In this document: one piece after another, positions 9,122 to 18,077 of the stretch
Numbering within the stretch: the stretch's first letter is position 1
How the letters are laid out: each line of letters opens with the position of its first letter
Notes under the pieces: generated by a model
The model's input: only the letters and a program-made list of their open reading frames with translations
The model's database searches: none
Told to the model about the DNA's origin: nothing
Translations under genes and position numbers: made by a program
NCBI GenBank assembly: GCA_910583845.1
Contig: CAJUAB010000010.1
Coordinates: forward strand, 62,001 to 126,000
DNA: 64,000 nucleotides
From: an uncultured Acetatifactor sp.
GTDB lineage: Bacteria > Bacillota > Clostridia > Lachnospirales > Lachnospiraceae
Reading direction: 5' to 3'

Positions 9122-10231
9122 TCACTCAATGATCAGACTGGCGCACCTGATATCCTCCGAAAGGTCATAAACTTTCCCGGTACGCAGCCCTATGACCTTG
9201 GGACGCAGCGGATACTGGGGGTTATTTTTCAGTACCTTTGCCTTTTCCCCGTTGCTCAGAGTAACTACGCTGTTCACGGGATAGAGAATAACAATGCCCA
9301 GAAAACTACGCATAAACGTGATATCCAGTTCGTCTGTCATAGCCATGATCATCTCTATGGCATCCTGCTGGGAAAACGCCTTTTTGTAAGGGCGTTCTGT
9401 CACAAGAGCGTCATAGATATCCGCAATGGCCAGAATCTTCGCGTAAGGATGGATTTTATCCTCCGGTACGCTCATGGGATATCCCTTCCCATTCAGTTTT
9501 TCATGATGCTGCAGCACCCCCATGAGCACCTCCTGGGGAATGCCGCCCTTGTCCTTCAGAATCCGATAGCCATAGACGGAGTGATTCTTCATAACCGCAA
9601 ATTCTTCCTCTGTCAGCTTACCTGCCTTGTTCAGGATTTCATTGGGAATCTGGGATTTCCCCATATCGTGAAGCAGGCCTGCCATGCCGATCTTCTGGAT
9701 TTCCGCCTCGGACATCGCGCTGTTTCTGGCAATCAGCATGGCGATTGTGGCCACATCCACACTGTGCTGGAAAGTATACTCGTCGCTGAATTTCAATGTG
9801 TCTATATTCAGCGCCACCGCCTCGTTTTCCATGATGGAACCCACCAGGCTGTTGGTGACATTGGCCGCAGTGTCAATAAAGTCGGGCGCGGAGGTATCAT
9901 GGTAAAGAAACTTGATCCCCTCCGATACCCGTTTCTTCACGCTCTCGGACAGATTGACCCGGGAGCGGTCAGCCACGGTCAGCTTTTCGATGGCCGTCTG
10001 GATTTCCGGCGTCACCTCTATGTCGCCGTCCGTCTCCGGATCTTCCTCTCCCTCCCGGATATAAATGCCGGTAATCTTCATCTTTTGCAGGGCATCAATC
10101 AAAAACTCATCCAGAACCGTCTTCCGGGCAATCAGTATGCGCCCGCTTCTGTCTATGATGGCCTGGTCAATCACCATGCCCTGCTTAATTGCCCTTGTAC
10201 TTATAAATTTTCTTCTTATCACAGATACCAC
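9122..10231 (-). CDS. HD-GYP domain cyclic-di-GMP phosphodiesterase
   Basis: A 369-residue cytoplasmic protein. The N-terminal part (1-120) has no recognised motif. The HD-GYP domain (about 150-320) has HSVDVATIAMLIA, the metal-binding LLHDMGK, HH in LQHHEKLNGKGYP and the ADIYDALVTERPYK segment, all intact. It should hydrolyse cyclic di-GMP, which fits with the GGDEF protein at 26.6 kb. The start is uncertain: GTG 10231, or GTG 10222 which has GGTGG five nt upstream. Confidence 0.93.
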   Translation of the reverse strand: MVSVIRRKFISTRAIKQGMVIDQAIIDRSGRILIARKTVLDEFLIDALQKMKITGIYIREGEEDPETDGDIEVTPEIQTAIEKLTVADRSRVNLSESVKKRVSEGIKFLYHDTSAPDFIDTAANVTNSLVGSIMENEAVALNIDTLKFSDEYTFQHSVDVATIAMLIARNSAMSEAEIQKIGMAGLLHDMGKSQIPNEILNKAGKLTEEEFAVMKNHSVYGYRILKDKGGIPQEVLMGVLQHHEKLNGKGYPMSVPEDKIHPYAKILAIADIYDALVTERPYKKAFSQQDAIEMIMAMTDELDITFMRSFLGIVILYPVNSVVTLSNGEKAKVLKNNPQYPLRPKVIGLRTGKVYDLSEDIRCASLIIE

Positions 10232-10296
10232 CGCTGCTCTATAAAGCGCACATTTTGCGCCTCGTCCGATTGCAGGAAGCTGCTTGCGCTCACACT

Positions 10297-10312
10297 ATGT
10301 ATACTTATACAT
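10297..10312. promoter_or_regulatory. Short palindrome upstream of the HD-GYP gene
   Basis: ATGTATA-CT-TATACAT, seven perfect pairs around two bases, 65 nt upstream of the HD-GYP start. It could be an operator, or merely part of an AT-rich promoter. Confidence 0.35.
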
Positions 10313-10388
10313 TATAGTTCATTTTAGAATAAAAATCTACTCTTTTTTATGGTATCTGACGGCGGACATGCCTGTGACAAAAAAGAAC

Positions 10389-10988
10389 TTACGATCTCTT
10401 ATAAGACGAAGTTTCCGCGATGTAACCCCTTGCGCTCTGCTCCGGAACAGGAACATGCTGGCGTTCTGTCTTTGTCTGCGCTTTCTGCTTCCTTGCCGTA
10501 TATAAACATTCTCCCCGGGAGTTAAACAGGAGGGTGACCGGTTCACCGTTATAATCTTCAAAGCGGGGATATATTTCCAGAATCAGCAGGGCGCGCCCCT
10601 TATAGGGATTGTCCTCAAAAAATATGTCATAGGGTTTATGCAGTCCGCCGCTCAGAGGTATGACAATGTCCTCCGGCGCGTCAAACTCCTCATATTCTTC
10701 TCCCGGTTCCAGAATCAGGAGATATCCCGGAGATACCACCACTTCAACCGCGCTCAGATTATCCTGTATCTCCGGTATGTCCGTGGCTATACCGGTCCAG
10801 GAAACGGAGATAAAATCATCATACTGAAAATCCGTCAGGAAAAAGGTACCCTCCATTCGCGGTCCGGTCCCGTTTCCCCCGGATTGGCCGTCGGCGGATG
10901 ACAGCGCCATGATCGCCAGAAACACAGACAGCCCCAGAACAGCGATCAGTCCGGCGCCCGCCAGAACAATCCTGCTTGCCTGCTTCAT
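10389..10988 (-). CDS. Hypothetical membrane-anchored or secreted protein
   Basis: A 199-residue protein not recognised as a named family. It has one N-terminal hydrophobic segment (about 7-30, signal peptide or anchor), then a Gly/Ser-rich stretch, a probable beta-rich domain containing FFLTDFQYDDFISVSW, and a Lys/Gln-rich C-terminal tail. ATG 10988 follows GGAAGGGAG at good distance. It is transcribed alone between the HD-GYP and glycosyltransferase-like genes, so the function is open. Confidence 0.7.
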   Translation of the reverse strand: MKQASRIVLAGAGLIAVLGLSVFLAIMALSSADGQSGGNGTGPRMEGTFFLTDFQYDDFISVSWTGIATDIPEIQDNLSAVEVVVSPGYLLILEPGEEYEEFDAPEDIVIPLSGGLHKPYDIFFEDNPYKGRALLILEIYPRFEDYNGEPVTLLFNSRGECLYTARKQKAQTKTERQHVPVPEQSARGYIAETSSYKRS

Positions 10989-11123
10989 TTTACAGTCTCC
11001 CTTCCATTGCTCGTTCTTGCTTAATACAACATATTTTTATTCATTATATCATGCTTTTCTGTGCTGCCATGCGCCAATTTTGTCACAAAATGCGCTATTT
11101 TTGTATTTTTAAGCAAAAACGAT

Positions 11124-11148
11124 GCCGGAGAGGGAGCGCCGATCCGGC
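11124..11148 (-). terminator. Possible terminator after the glycosyltransferase-like gene
   Basis: GCCGGA and TCCGGC arms around a 13-nt loop, followed on the minus strand by ATCGTTTTTGC. It begins about 30 nt past the stop at 11179. The short stem keeps confidence low. Confidence 0.4.
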
Positions 11149-11178
11149 AAAAATCTTCCTGTGCGCCTTCCGCGGTCC

Positions 11179-13113
11179 TTAATTCCCGCGGCTGATCTGA
11201 TAGATAATCTCCCGGGAATCGTCACTGCGGATTCCCGTGAGGGTAAGAGAGTTACAGGTTCCCAGCGTATCCAGCGGCAGCATGGCCGTAAAGCCGCTCT
11301 CCAGATAGTCCTCTCTCTGCATAACCTCCACCACGTCCGTCCGCTCTGACCTTTGTACATCCAGGAAGGAACCGTCTATCTCCAGCAGGTATTTCTCATA
11401 GGGCCTGTCGGTTTCCGTGTCGATACACCAGCCGAAAAATTTGATTTCATCATCCACAACATAGATGTTATCCAGATAAAATAATTGCTGCTCCTCCACA
11501 ACACGGAAATTCTCAAAAGGACATATAAAAAAAGAATACTTATCCAGCCTGACCTGCGTATAACCGATCCGTGTCAGAAATTCAAAAGATGACCGGTCTG
11601 TGTTCGACACAACATAATTGTTTCCGATATAAACTCTCTTGGGAAATTCGTTGATGGAATCCTTCCCATAGCTTTCTTTTCCATTGACAGGAATGTTCAT
11701 TATATAGGGGTTCACTTTGTAGGACCACAAATAGTACATATAATTGCTCGGATAACAGGTTCCCCGGGAAATCCATGCGGCCTCCCTGTTCTCCTCCAAA
11801 AAGGCAATTACCTCGTCATAGGGTTCATAAAACAGCCAGTTCATGGGAAAAGCCAGTTCATTATACCGGGTAAAGTAATAATGCCCGAAGGACAAAAAGG
11901 AAGCCGTATACAGCACCGCCAGCGCTCCGGCAAAAATCCTCCTGCGCCATACTTTTTTCAGCAAATTCCATGTGTCATAAATGCCATTTGTAATCAGGTA
12001 TAAATATGCCATAAAAATACCGATCATCCGGGTGGTATTGGGTGTGGACCAGCCCTTTAACAGGCAGCCCATGACAAATTCACCGATCAGCCAGAAGAGA
12101 ATCGCCCCTGAGTAATCCAGCTGCTTTCTTCTGACGGAACGCCAGGTCTCGCACACCGTTTTCAGCAGACCGATCAGCAGAAAGGGCAGTGAGAAATAGT
12201 ATAAGTTTCCGTACCTGGAACAGGAATTATAACTCAGATTGTCAAAGAACAGGGTGTTGGTAAACATCAGTTTTACATTGCGAAGGATATCCTGAACCCC
12301 CAGTTCACCCGAGCGATAGTTTGGCAGCCGGGTGAGCGTAAAGGGGCCCAGACACATTTCCGGCAGGGAAAATACATTGATGATCTGCACCATAATCAGG
12401 GGAGCCGCCAGCAGGGCCAGGGGAAGCGCCAGCAGCGGCAGTCTGCGCATCCGTATTTTTCCCAGCCAAATTCCGTATGCAAGCCACAGAAGCAGATAGA
12501 CCGGCAGCACAATATACACCAGGGCATAGGTATAAAGCGCAGCCCCCATGGTGATACCCGCGGCAAGATAGTATTGCCATTTTTCCGTTTCCAGCGCTTT
12601 CATGCTGGTATACAGCACGACCATGGATGCCGACAGAAGAAGATGGCTTTCCAGGCCAAAACGCTGCGTCATGGTAAAGACCGGAAGAACGGCATACAGG
12701 CCCAGAAACAGAACGGGAACTCCTGTATCCTTCCATTTCCGGGAAGCATACAGATAACCGAACAGCGCCCCTGTCAGAGAAGAGAGCGCGATTCCCATGC
12801 GGACCGTCAGTTTGGAGATGCCGAACAGACGAAAAAACAGAGCGGTCAGATACGTGTAAAACGCGTTCTGTCCGTCTCCGTAATTGGTGAAATATACGGG
12901 ATAACTCTTGATATAGCGGTCAACGCCGTAAGTCATAATACTGTACGCGTCATAAGCGGAACCCACTTCATCCACATTCAGCCCATATGGGATCTCCGTC
13001 AGTTTATAAAGATGCATAAACAGAATTGCGCATATGATCACCCCCAGGATCATATACCTTAGTATTGTGTACCATTTTTCGTCTTTTCTCATTGTATCTT
13101 CCCCGTGTTCCAT
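11179..13113 (-). CDS. GT39/PMT-like membrane glycosyltransferase
   Basis: A 644-residue polytopic membrane protein. TM1 (about 18-37) is followed by an extracellular loop reading IPYGLNVDEVGSAYDAY; an acidic loop after TM1 like this (ExD/DE) is characteristic of GT-C glycosyltransferases such as the ArnT/PMT family. About 11 TM segments precede a soluble C-terminal part (about 470-644). Such enzymes transfer sugars from polyprenyl-phosphate donors outside the membrane; the acceptor is unknown. The start may be ATG 13113 (GGAG upstream) or ATG 13092 (GGGGAAG upstream). Confidence 0.75.
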   Translation of the reverse strand: MEHGEDTMRKDEKWYTILRYMILGVIICAILFMHLYKLTEIPYGLNVDEVGSAYDAYSIMTYGVDRYIKSYPVYFTNYGDGQNAFYTYLTALFFRLFGISKLTVRMGIALSSLTGALFGYLYASRKWKDTGVPVLFLGLYAVLPVFTMTQRFGLESHLLLSASMVVLYTSMKALETEKWQYYLAAGITMGAALYTYALVYIVLPVYLLLWLAYGIWLGKIRMRRLPLLALPLALLAAPLIMVQIINVFSLPEMCLGPFTLTRLPNYRSGELGVQDILRNVKLMFTNTLFFDNLSYNSCSRYGNLYYFSLPFLLIGLLKTVCETWRSVRRKQLDYSGAILFWLIGEFVMGCLLKGWSTPNTTRMIGIFMAYLYLITNGIYDTWNLLKKVWRRRIFAGALAVLYTASFLSFGHYYFTRYNELAFPMNWLFYEPYDEVIAFLEENREAAWISRGTCYPSNYMYYLWSYKVNPYIMNIPVNGKESYGKDSINEFPKRVYIGNNYVVSNTDRSSFEFLTRIGYTQVRLDKYSFFICPFENFRVVEEQQLFYLDNIYVVDDEIKFFGWCIDTETDRPYEKYLLEIDGSFLDVQRSERTDVVEVMQREDYLESGFTAMLPLDTLGTCNSLTLTGIRSDDSREIIYQISRGN

Positions 13114-13160
13114 AAATTACTCCGGCAATCGCCGTATCGTGTTATATACGTTTCAAAAGG

Positions 13161-13420
13161 TAGACATTGCGGAACAGGAAGGGTATAATATAATGAGGTG
13201 GAAATATGCGTTTCACTTCCAGTAAAAAGGCGCGTTCTTTGTGGTGCGTTCGATTACAGGAGAACACAAAAAATCATTTCAAATCTCCTACCTTTTGCAA
13301 CATCCATTTGTAATCTGTCCGGGAAAAAGCGGATAAACCAGAGAGGGATGGACAATTGCTTTCCACCAAAAAAAGAAACCACATCCCTCCCCATCCAACA
13401 GAGAGATGTCGTTTCTTTTT
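13161..13420 (+). ncRNA. Possible small transcription unit in the 13.1-13.5 kb gap
   Basis: The 361-bp gap between 13114 and 13474 has a plus-strand promoter-like pair TAGACA (13161) and TATAAT (13184) with 17-bp spacing, and ends in a hairpin with T-rich 3' side (13371-13419). A 35-codon frame (13206-13313) lies inside, but its Shine-Dalgarno would fall at the predicted transcription start, so an untranslated RNA is as likely. There is no homology evidence. Confidence 0.25.
13371..13419. terminator. Hairpin with T/A-rich flanks, probable bidirectional terminator
   Basis: 19-nt arms starting AAAAGAAAC and ending GTTTCTTTT pair with three mismatches around an 11-nt loop. It lies about 55 nt past the stop of the CPBP gene at 13475 and has T-runs on both strands. 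Confidence 0.55.
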
Positions 13421-13474
13421 ACAGTGCATGTCTGATTCTACGGTCTGCGCAAATTCCGCCGCCAGTGTTCCTCC

Positions 13475-14140
13475 CTACAAAAACACATTCACCCACACCG
13501 TGATCAGAAAATCATACAGTCCGTGGCCAATTATCAGAGACAATGTGGTGCAGCTTTTCACTTTGTGTCTCACCGCACAGAACACCAGCCCGATCAGAGC
13601 CGTCATCACCACCTGTATGATGTTTCCTCCAAAGATGTGAAAGAGCCCGAAACCCACGGAGGACAGCAGAATGGCCGCCAGGTGGGAACCGCTGAGGGCC
13701 TGGAGCTTCTGATACAGAAAGCCCCGGAAAATAAACTCCTCCGTGAGAGCCACCGCGCCCACGCAATAGACGATCTCATACAGGAACTGCCACAGGAACG
13801 CATAATGCTTTCCATTGTCGCTCCACTCTCCATGACCTGACAAAAAGAGCGGCAGTGTAAGCACCAGGGACATGACCACTCCCAGCCCTATGCCTGTCAG
13901 GATCTGCGCTCCGATCCTTTCTCCGGAGAACAGATAATCCGCCAGCGTATCTCCGGCGAGGATCATAACCAGAAGAGGGCCCAGGGCTATACACAGATAC
14001 AGCGTGATACTGAGCGTCATCCGTGACAGCAGAGGCAGATTCATCAGGACAAAGCGATTGAAACACACCACCCCCCACAGCGCGAGTACGCTCCAGCCAA
14101 TTCCCAAAAGCATTTCCACAAGTACCTTCTTTTTCTTCAT
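13475..14140 (-). CDS. CPBP-family intramembrane protease
   Basis: A 221-residue membrane protein with about six TM segments. The zinc-site motifs are present: EEFIFRGFLYQKL, FGLFHIFGGN and IGHGLYDFL. It starts with a MKKKK cluster. It lies 15 nt downstream of the XRE-membrane gene at 14156-14920, so the two are co-transcribed. This pairing of a membrane-associated regulator with a CPBP protease suggests a regulator/immunity or processing unit (inference). Confidence 0.88.
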   Translation of the reverse strand: MKKKKVLVEMLLGIGWSVLALWGVVCFNRFVLMNLPLLSRMTLSITLYLCIALGPLLVMILAGDTLADYLFSGERIGAQILTGIGLGVVMSLVLTLPLFLSGHGEWSDNGKHYAFLWQFLYEIVYCVGAVALTEEFIFRGFLYQKLQALSGSHLAAILLSSVGFGLFHIFGGNIIQVVMTALIGLVFCAVRHKVKSCTTLSLIIGHGLYDFLITVWVNVFL

Positions 14141-14155
14141 TGAATACTCCCCCCT

Positions 14156-14920
14156 CTATTCATACCGCCTGGCCGCCGCGTACATGGGGCCAAACAGGGC
14201 AACAAAAAACAGCGGCAAACAGACAAACACAAAAGCGCTCTCCACAAAGACGGGGAACAGCAGGCCGCAGAAGAAATACAGCACCGGCAGCGCCACTGCG
14301 GAGATCAGCATTCCCCGTATGGCGGCCCGCTTGATGGGACGCCAGTTCCGGTTGTTAAAATGGATTCCCGGCATATTCATACGAAAAATGCCGTCACTGT
14401 ACGCGTCAACTTTATATTCATCATAGTACTCCGGCAGGGTGTCCTTGGCAAAAAAGCAGAAGTAGGCGCAAAAGAACAGAAACAGCAATTCATAAGTCAG
14501 CAGATTCAGACAGATCACTTCCCAGCTGTATCCCAGAACCCGCAGCCCCAGCAGTTCCAGCACCACCGCCGCCAGACTCGCCCCGAACATCGCCGCCTCC
14601 TGCCTGCGTCTTCTGTGCCTCTCCGCGGGAGTCTCCTCGGAATAGGTGATCACTCTGTGCATCAGTTCCTCTACATGGCTGGAATCCATGGCCGCCTGTT
14701 CCATTCTCTGACACTCCAGCAGCTCTGTCACGGAGACTCCCAGAGCCTGGGACAGGGGAATCAGCAGAGTGATATCCGGCATACTCAGCCCCCTCTCCCA
14801 CTTGCTCACCGCCTTGTCCGATAAGTAGACCATCTGCGCCAGCTCCTTCTGCGTCATGCCCCGCTCCCTGCGCAGCCCTGCCACAAATTCACCGAATTTT
14901 TCCTTGTCAATCTCGTACAT
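14156..14920 (-). CDS. XRE-family regulator with C-terminal membrane segments
   Basis: A 254-residue protein. HTH at residues about 8-62 (MTQKELAQMVYLSDKAVSKWERG), then a charged linker with ERHRRRRQE, two hydrophobic segments (about 115-165) and two more near the C terminus (about 205-250). ATG 14920 has AAGGAG 7 nt upstream; the frame extends further upstream into the MATE gene but without a site. It is similar in plan to the protein at 4067. It is the first gene of a two-gene operon with the CPBP protease. Confidence 0.88.
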   Translation of the reverse strand: MYEIDKEKFGEFVAGLRRERGMTQKELAQMVYLSDKAVSKWERGLSMPDITLLIPLSQALGVSVTELLECQRMEQAAMDSSHVEELMHRVITYSEETPAERHRRRRQEAAMFGASLAAVVLELLGLRVLGYSWEVICLNLLTYELLFLFFCAYFCFFAKDTLPEYYDEYKVDAYSDGIFRMNMPGIHFNNRNWRPIKRAAIRGMLISAVALPVLYFFCGLLFPVFVESAFVFVCLPLFFVALFGPMYAAARRYE

Positions 14921-15069
14921 GCCCGTCTCCTTCCAGGGATCAACAGCCCCTTGCCCTTTACCGGGCCAGGCCGTCTCTCTGATGGGATTCATTATACTTT
15001 TCTGCCGCGGAATAAGCAACCGACTGACAGTAGAATCCCGTAAAAACAGCAAGTTTCGCATATGACAAA

Positions 15070-15108
15070 GAAGCCGCGCCCGCCAGATATTCCGGCGGGC
15101 GCGGCTTC
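15070..15108 (-). terminator. Terminator of the MATE operon
   Basis: Perfect 15-bp stem GAAGCCGCGCCCGCC with its complement and a 9-nt loop, 7 nt past the MATE stop. The T-run on the minus strand is short (TTTGTCAT). Confidence 0.8.
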
Positions 15109-15114
15109 CATGTT

Positions 15115-16521
15115 TTATGAGACTTTTCCTGTGGAAATCTTCTTGATCCATTTCCCGCTCCGGAGCCGGAATACGCACCACACAGCCTTCGCGATCTGAT
15201 CCGCTTTCAGGAAGGTATAGATCCAGAATGCCGGAAGCCCCAGCGCGAAACCCGCCAACAGCCCCAGCGGAATGGACAAAAGCCACAGAAAGATATTGTC
15301 CGCCAGCATCAACATTCTGGTATCGCCGCCTCCCCGCAGCACTCCCTTGGTCATAATACTGTTGGCAGACTGAAAAATCATAATAAAGCCTATGGCATCC
15401 ATCAGCTGCCCGGCCACCTCCGTAGTCTCCTGTGACATGCTGTAGGCATGGATCACCGGACCGCTGATCAGCTTGATCACCATGGCGGCAAACAGCCCCA
15501 GGCAAATCCCCAGTCCCAGAAACGCGTAGCCCTGTTCAAGAGCCTTTTCCCGCTCTCCTTCCCCCAGCGTCTGACCGGTGACGATCGCCCCCGCCTGGGC
15601 CACTCCCTGCGCCAGCACATTGCTCATCTGCTGCGTGACGCTGGTAATGGCGTTTGCCGCCACAAAAGCCATGCTCAGATGGCCCACCACCATCGCCACC
15701 GTATTGTTGCCAATGGCGAGAATGCCGTCGCTGACCAGCACGGGAATACTGATGCGGATATATTCTCCCATCAGATCTCCGGTCCTCATAAAGAGATGCC
15801 GGACGCGGAAGCCTATGGCTCTGTCCGCGAAGAACAGATATCCGCAGATCACGCCCGCCTCAAATATTCTCGCGGCCAATGTTCCCAGAGCCGCCCCCGC
15901 GATTCCCATTTCCGGCATGCCCAGCCTGCCGAAAATAAGGCCGTAATTTGCCACCAGATTCACAAAAAAAGCGCCGATGGACACATACAGAGGCATTCTC
16001 ACCTGTCCCACGCTGCGCAGCACTATGGTGCAGACCAGCGACAGCCCCAGAAAGAAATAAGTCACAATCGAGTATCGGAAATAGACAATGCCCAGAGAGA
16101 CAATGGATTCCTCAGGCGTATACATCCTCATAATGGAGCCGGGCATGACCATTGTGATCACGGCAAACAGAAGCGCCAGCCCCAGCGTCAGCCGCACCAT
16201 GATACATATGGTCTTTTTCAGAGCCTCCGCCGCCTTCCGGGGCTCGCTCTCCCGCATCCCCCAGTATCTGGATACCAGCACGGATGCCCCCATGCCCAGG
16301 CCCATACAGAAGATATGATAGATATTGATAAACTGGTTGGCCAGGGAGGTAGCCGACAGCGCTTCCTCCGACAGTCTTCCCACCATAATCGTATCCAGCA
16401 TATTGACGCCTATGGTAATCAGACTTTGCAGCGCAATGGGCAGTGCCAGCGTCAGCACCCTTATATAAAATGCCTTATCCCCCGAAAACCATTTGTTTGA
16501 TCGCTTAATCACTCTTTCCAT
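15115..16521 (-). CDS. MATE-family efflux transporter
   Basis: A 468-residue, 12-TM multidrug and toxin extrusion transporter with two homologous halves. It opens LTLALPIALQSLITIGVNMLDTIMVGRL, characteristic of the family (MatE domain), and repeats the pattern at about 250 (EYIRISIPVLVSDGILAIGNN). It couples export of organic cations or aromatic compounds to a Na+ or H+ gradient. The start overlaps the carboxylesterase stop by 17 nt, so it is translationally coupled to cell-wall degrading enzymes and may export aromatic esters' products such as hydroxycinnamates (inference). Confidence 0.93.
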   Translation of the reverse strand: MERVIKRSNKWFSGDKAFYIRVLTLALPIALQSLITIGVNMLDTIMVGRLSEEALSATSLANQFINIYHIFCMGLGMGASVLVSRYWGMRESEPRKAAEALKKTICIMVRLTLGLALLFAVITMVMPGSIMRMYTPEESIVSLGIVYFRYSIVTYFFLGLSLVCTIVLRSVGQVRMPLYVSIGAFFVNLVANYGLIFGRLGMPEMGIAGAALGTLAARIFEAGVICGYLFFADRAIGFRVRHLFMRTGDLMGEYIRISIPVLVSDGILAIGNNTVAMVVGHLSMAFVAANAITSVTQQMSNVLAQGVAQAGAIVTGQTLGEGEREKALEQGYAFLGLGICLGLFAAMVIKLISGPVIHAYSMSQETTEVAGQLMDAIGFIMIFQSANSIMTKGVLRGGGDTRMLMLADNIFLWLLSIPLGLLAGFALGLPAFWIYTFLKADQIAKAVWCVFRLRSGKWIKKISTGKVS

Positions 16522-18064
16522 CCCGTCCGGCCGCGCCTGAATCCTTCTTCAGCATTCCGCCAATCTGATCCGTCAGCATTCTGATAAAATCCGTTTCCTC
16601 ATTTGTCTCGGCCACCGGTCCGTCGCCTGTAAAAATCATCTCCGTGCGATGCTCCGGCGTATACGCGTCCCAGACCGGCATGTCCTTCCCGTCCGCGTCC
16701 TTTCCGTTGGGATTTCCCGTGGCGATAAAATTTGCCCAGTAATTGCACATCTGCCGGGCCAGGTCATAATGCCTCCCCGTAAAGGGCCTCCAGCATTTCG
16801 CAAGGGTTTCAAAGAAAAACCACAGATCCACGGAGTGGAAAGTCCCCGGATTATCCCAGCCCGGTATGTCGGAGCGGAAGCTGTAGCAATAGTTGGCTCT
16901 GGGGCGGCTGCCCGCGGCGTTGGCGAGAAATTCGCTTTTCACGGTACAGCCGATTCCGTTCACCGGCGCGTACCCCGCATCCGTTCTCACATGAGCCTCC
17001 GGGCAGGCCAGGAATCTGTCGGCGGAATCCCCGAATATCCTCCGCGCCTCCCGCTCCAGCTCCTCCTCATCGGAAGCAGATATGCCGCTTAAAAATTCAT
17101 CCTCCGTGTTTCCCGCCATCACAGCCACATCCACACATTCTCCCGCCGCGTACATCGCAAGGGGATCTCCCACACAAAAATGCCCGTCCAGAACCGTAAA
17201 CATGGCGGGATGGGAACGGATATACTCATAGTAACGGTCCCGGATCAGCGCCGCGTCCAATTCCCTGGCCTCTTCCAACGTCCCGACTCCCAGCTCGGCA
17301 AAGAATGCCTCCCCGTTTTTCTCGGCGTCTGCAAGCTCCTCGGGCACTCCCACCCCTCCCTCCTGGTAGGGGCTTCGGATCATGGCGCTCATAATCACGG
17401 CTTTCTGAAAGAGGCCCGCGTTGTCCTTACAGGCCATCTGGGACAAAACGCTGCCCCCGCCCGCTGACTGTCCGGCTATGGTAACGTTTCCGGGATCTCC
17501 CCCGAAAGCGGCTATGTTGCGGGCCACCCACCTAAGTCCCGCCTGCTGGTCCAGGCTGCCAAAGTTGCACGGAGCCTGGGGCTGCTCCCTGGTGAGCTGG
17601 GGATGGGCCAGAAAGCCGAAGACATTGAGCCGATAGTTGACGGAGACCACTACAATCCCTCTTCTGGCCAATCTCTCCCCGTCGAACTCCATCTCTGCGG
17701 GATAGCCCCATTGCAGCGCTCCGCCAAAGAACCATACCAGCACCGGCCTTCTCTCCTCCGGGCTTTTCGCACCAGTCCACACGTTCAGGTACAGACAGTC
17801 CTCACTCATGGGAATCTCCGGGTCCACATGCCACTCCCGGCAGTAGATATCCGTTCCCAGCCCCGGTACGCTCTGCATGGAAATCGGCGCGAACCGGCAC
17901 GCCTCCCTGACTCCCTCCCAGCTGGCGGCGGGCTGTGGCGCCCTCCATCTGTTTTTCCCCACTGGCGGCGCGGCGAAGGGAATCCCCTTGAACGCCGTAA
18001 TTCTGGGATCAGCCGCTTCGATGCCCCTGAGGGCTCCGTTCTCCGTATGCGCAATTCTGATCAT
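16505..18064 (-). CDS. Type-B carboxylesterase
   Basis: A 519-residue alpha/beta-hydrolase of the carboxylesterase/acetylcholinesterase family. The nucleophile is Ser200 in the elbow AGQSAGGGS; the probable acid Glu is in GNTEDEFL and the His in GTFHSVDLW. EDCLYLNVW is the family signature. The oxyanion segment reads WFFGGALQWG instead of the usual HGGG. No signal peptide, so it is cytoplasmic and would act on imported esters. It lies 13 nt downstream of GH51 and overlaps MATE, which points to deacylation of arabinose-containing oligosaccharides (inference). Confidence 0.92.
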   Translation of the reverse strand: MIRIAHTENGALRGIEAADPRITAFKGIPFAAPPVGKNRWRAPQPAASWEGVREACRFAPISMQSVPGLGTDIYCREWHVDPEIPMSEDCLYLNVWTGAKSPEERRPVLVWFFGGALQWGYPAEMEFDGERLARRGIVVVSVNYRLNVFGFLAHPQLTREQPQAPCNFGSLDQQAGLRWVARNIAAFGGDPGNVTIAGQSAGGGSVLSQMACKDNAGLFQKAVIMSAMIRSPYQEGGVGVPEELADAEKNGEAFFAELGVGTLEEARELDAALIRDRYYEYIRSHPAMFTVLDGHFCVGDPLAMYAAGECVDVAVMAGNTEDEFLSGISASDEEELEREARRIFGDSADRFLACPEAHVRTDAGYAPVNGIGCTVKSEFLANAAGSRPRANYCYSFRSDIPGWDNPGTFHSVDLWFFFETLAKCWRPFTGRHYDLARQMCNYWANFIATGNPNGKDADGKDMPVWDAYTPEHRTEMIFTGDGPVAETNEETDFIRMLTDQIGGMLKKDSGAAGRDGKSD

Positions 18065-18077
18065 ATCGCTTCCTCCG

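Noticed and set aside
8996..10327. 443-codon plus-strand frame
   Set aside because: Antisense to the HD-GYP gene, whose metal-binding motifs are intact.
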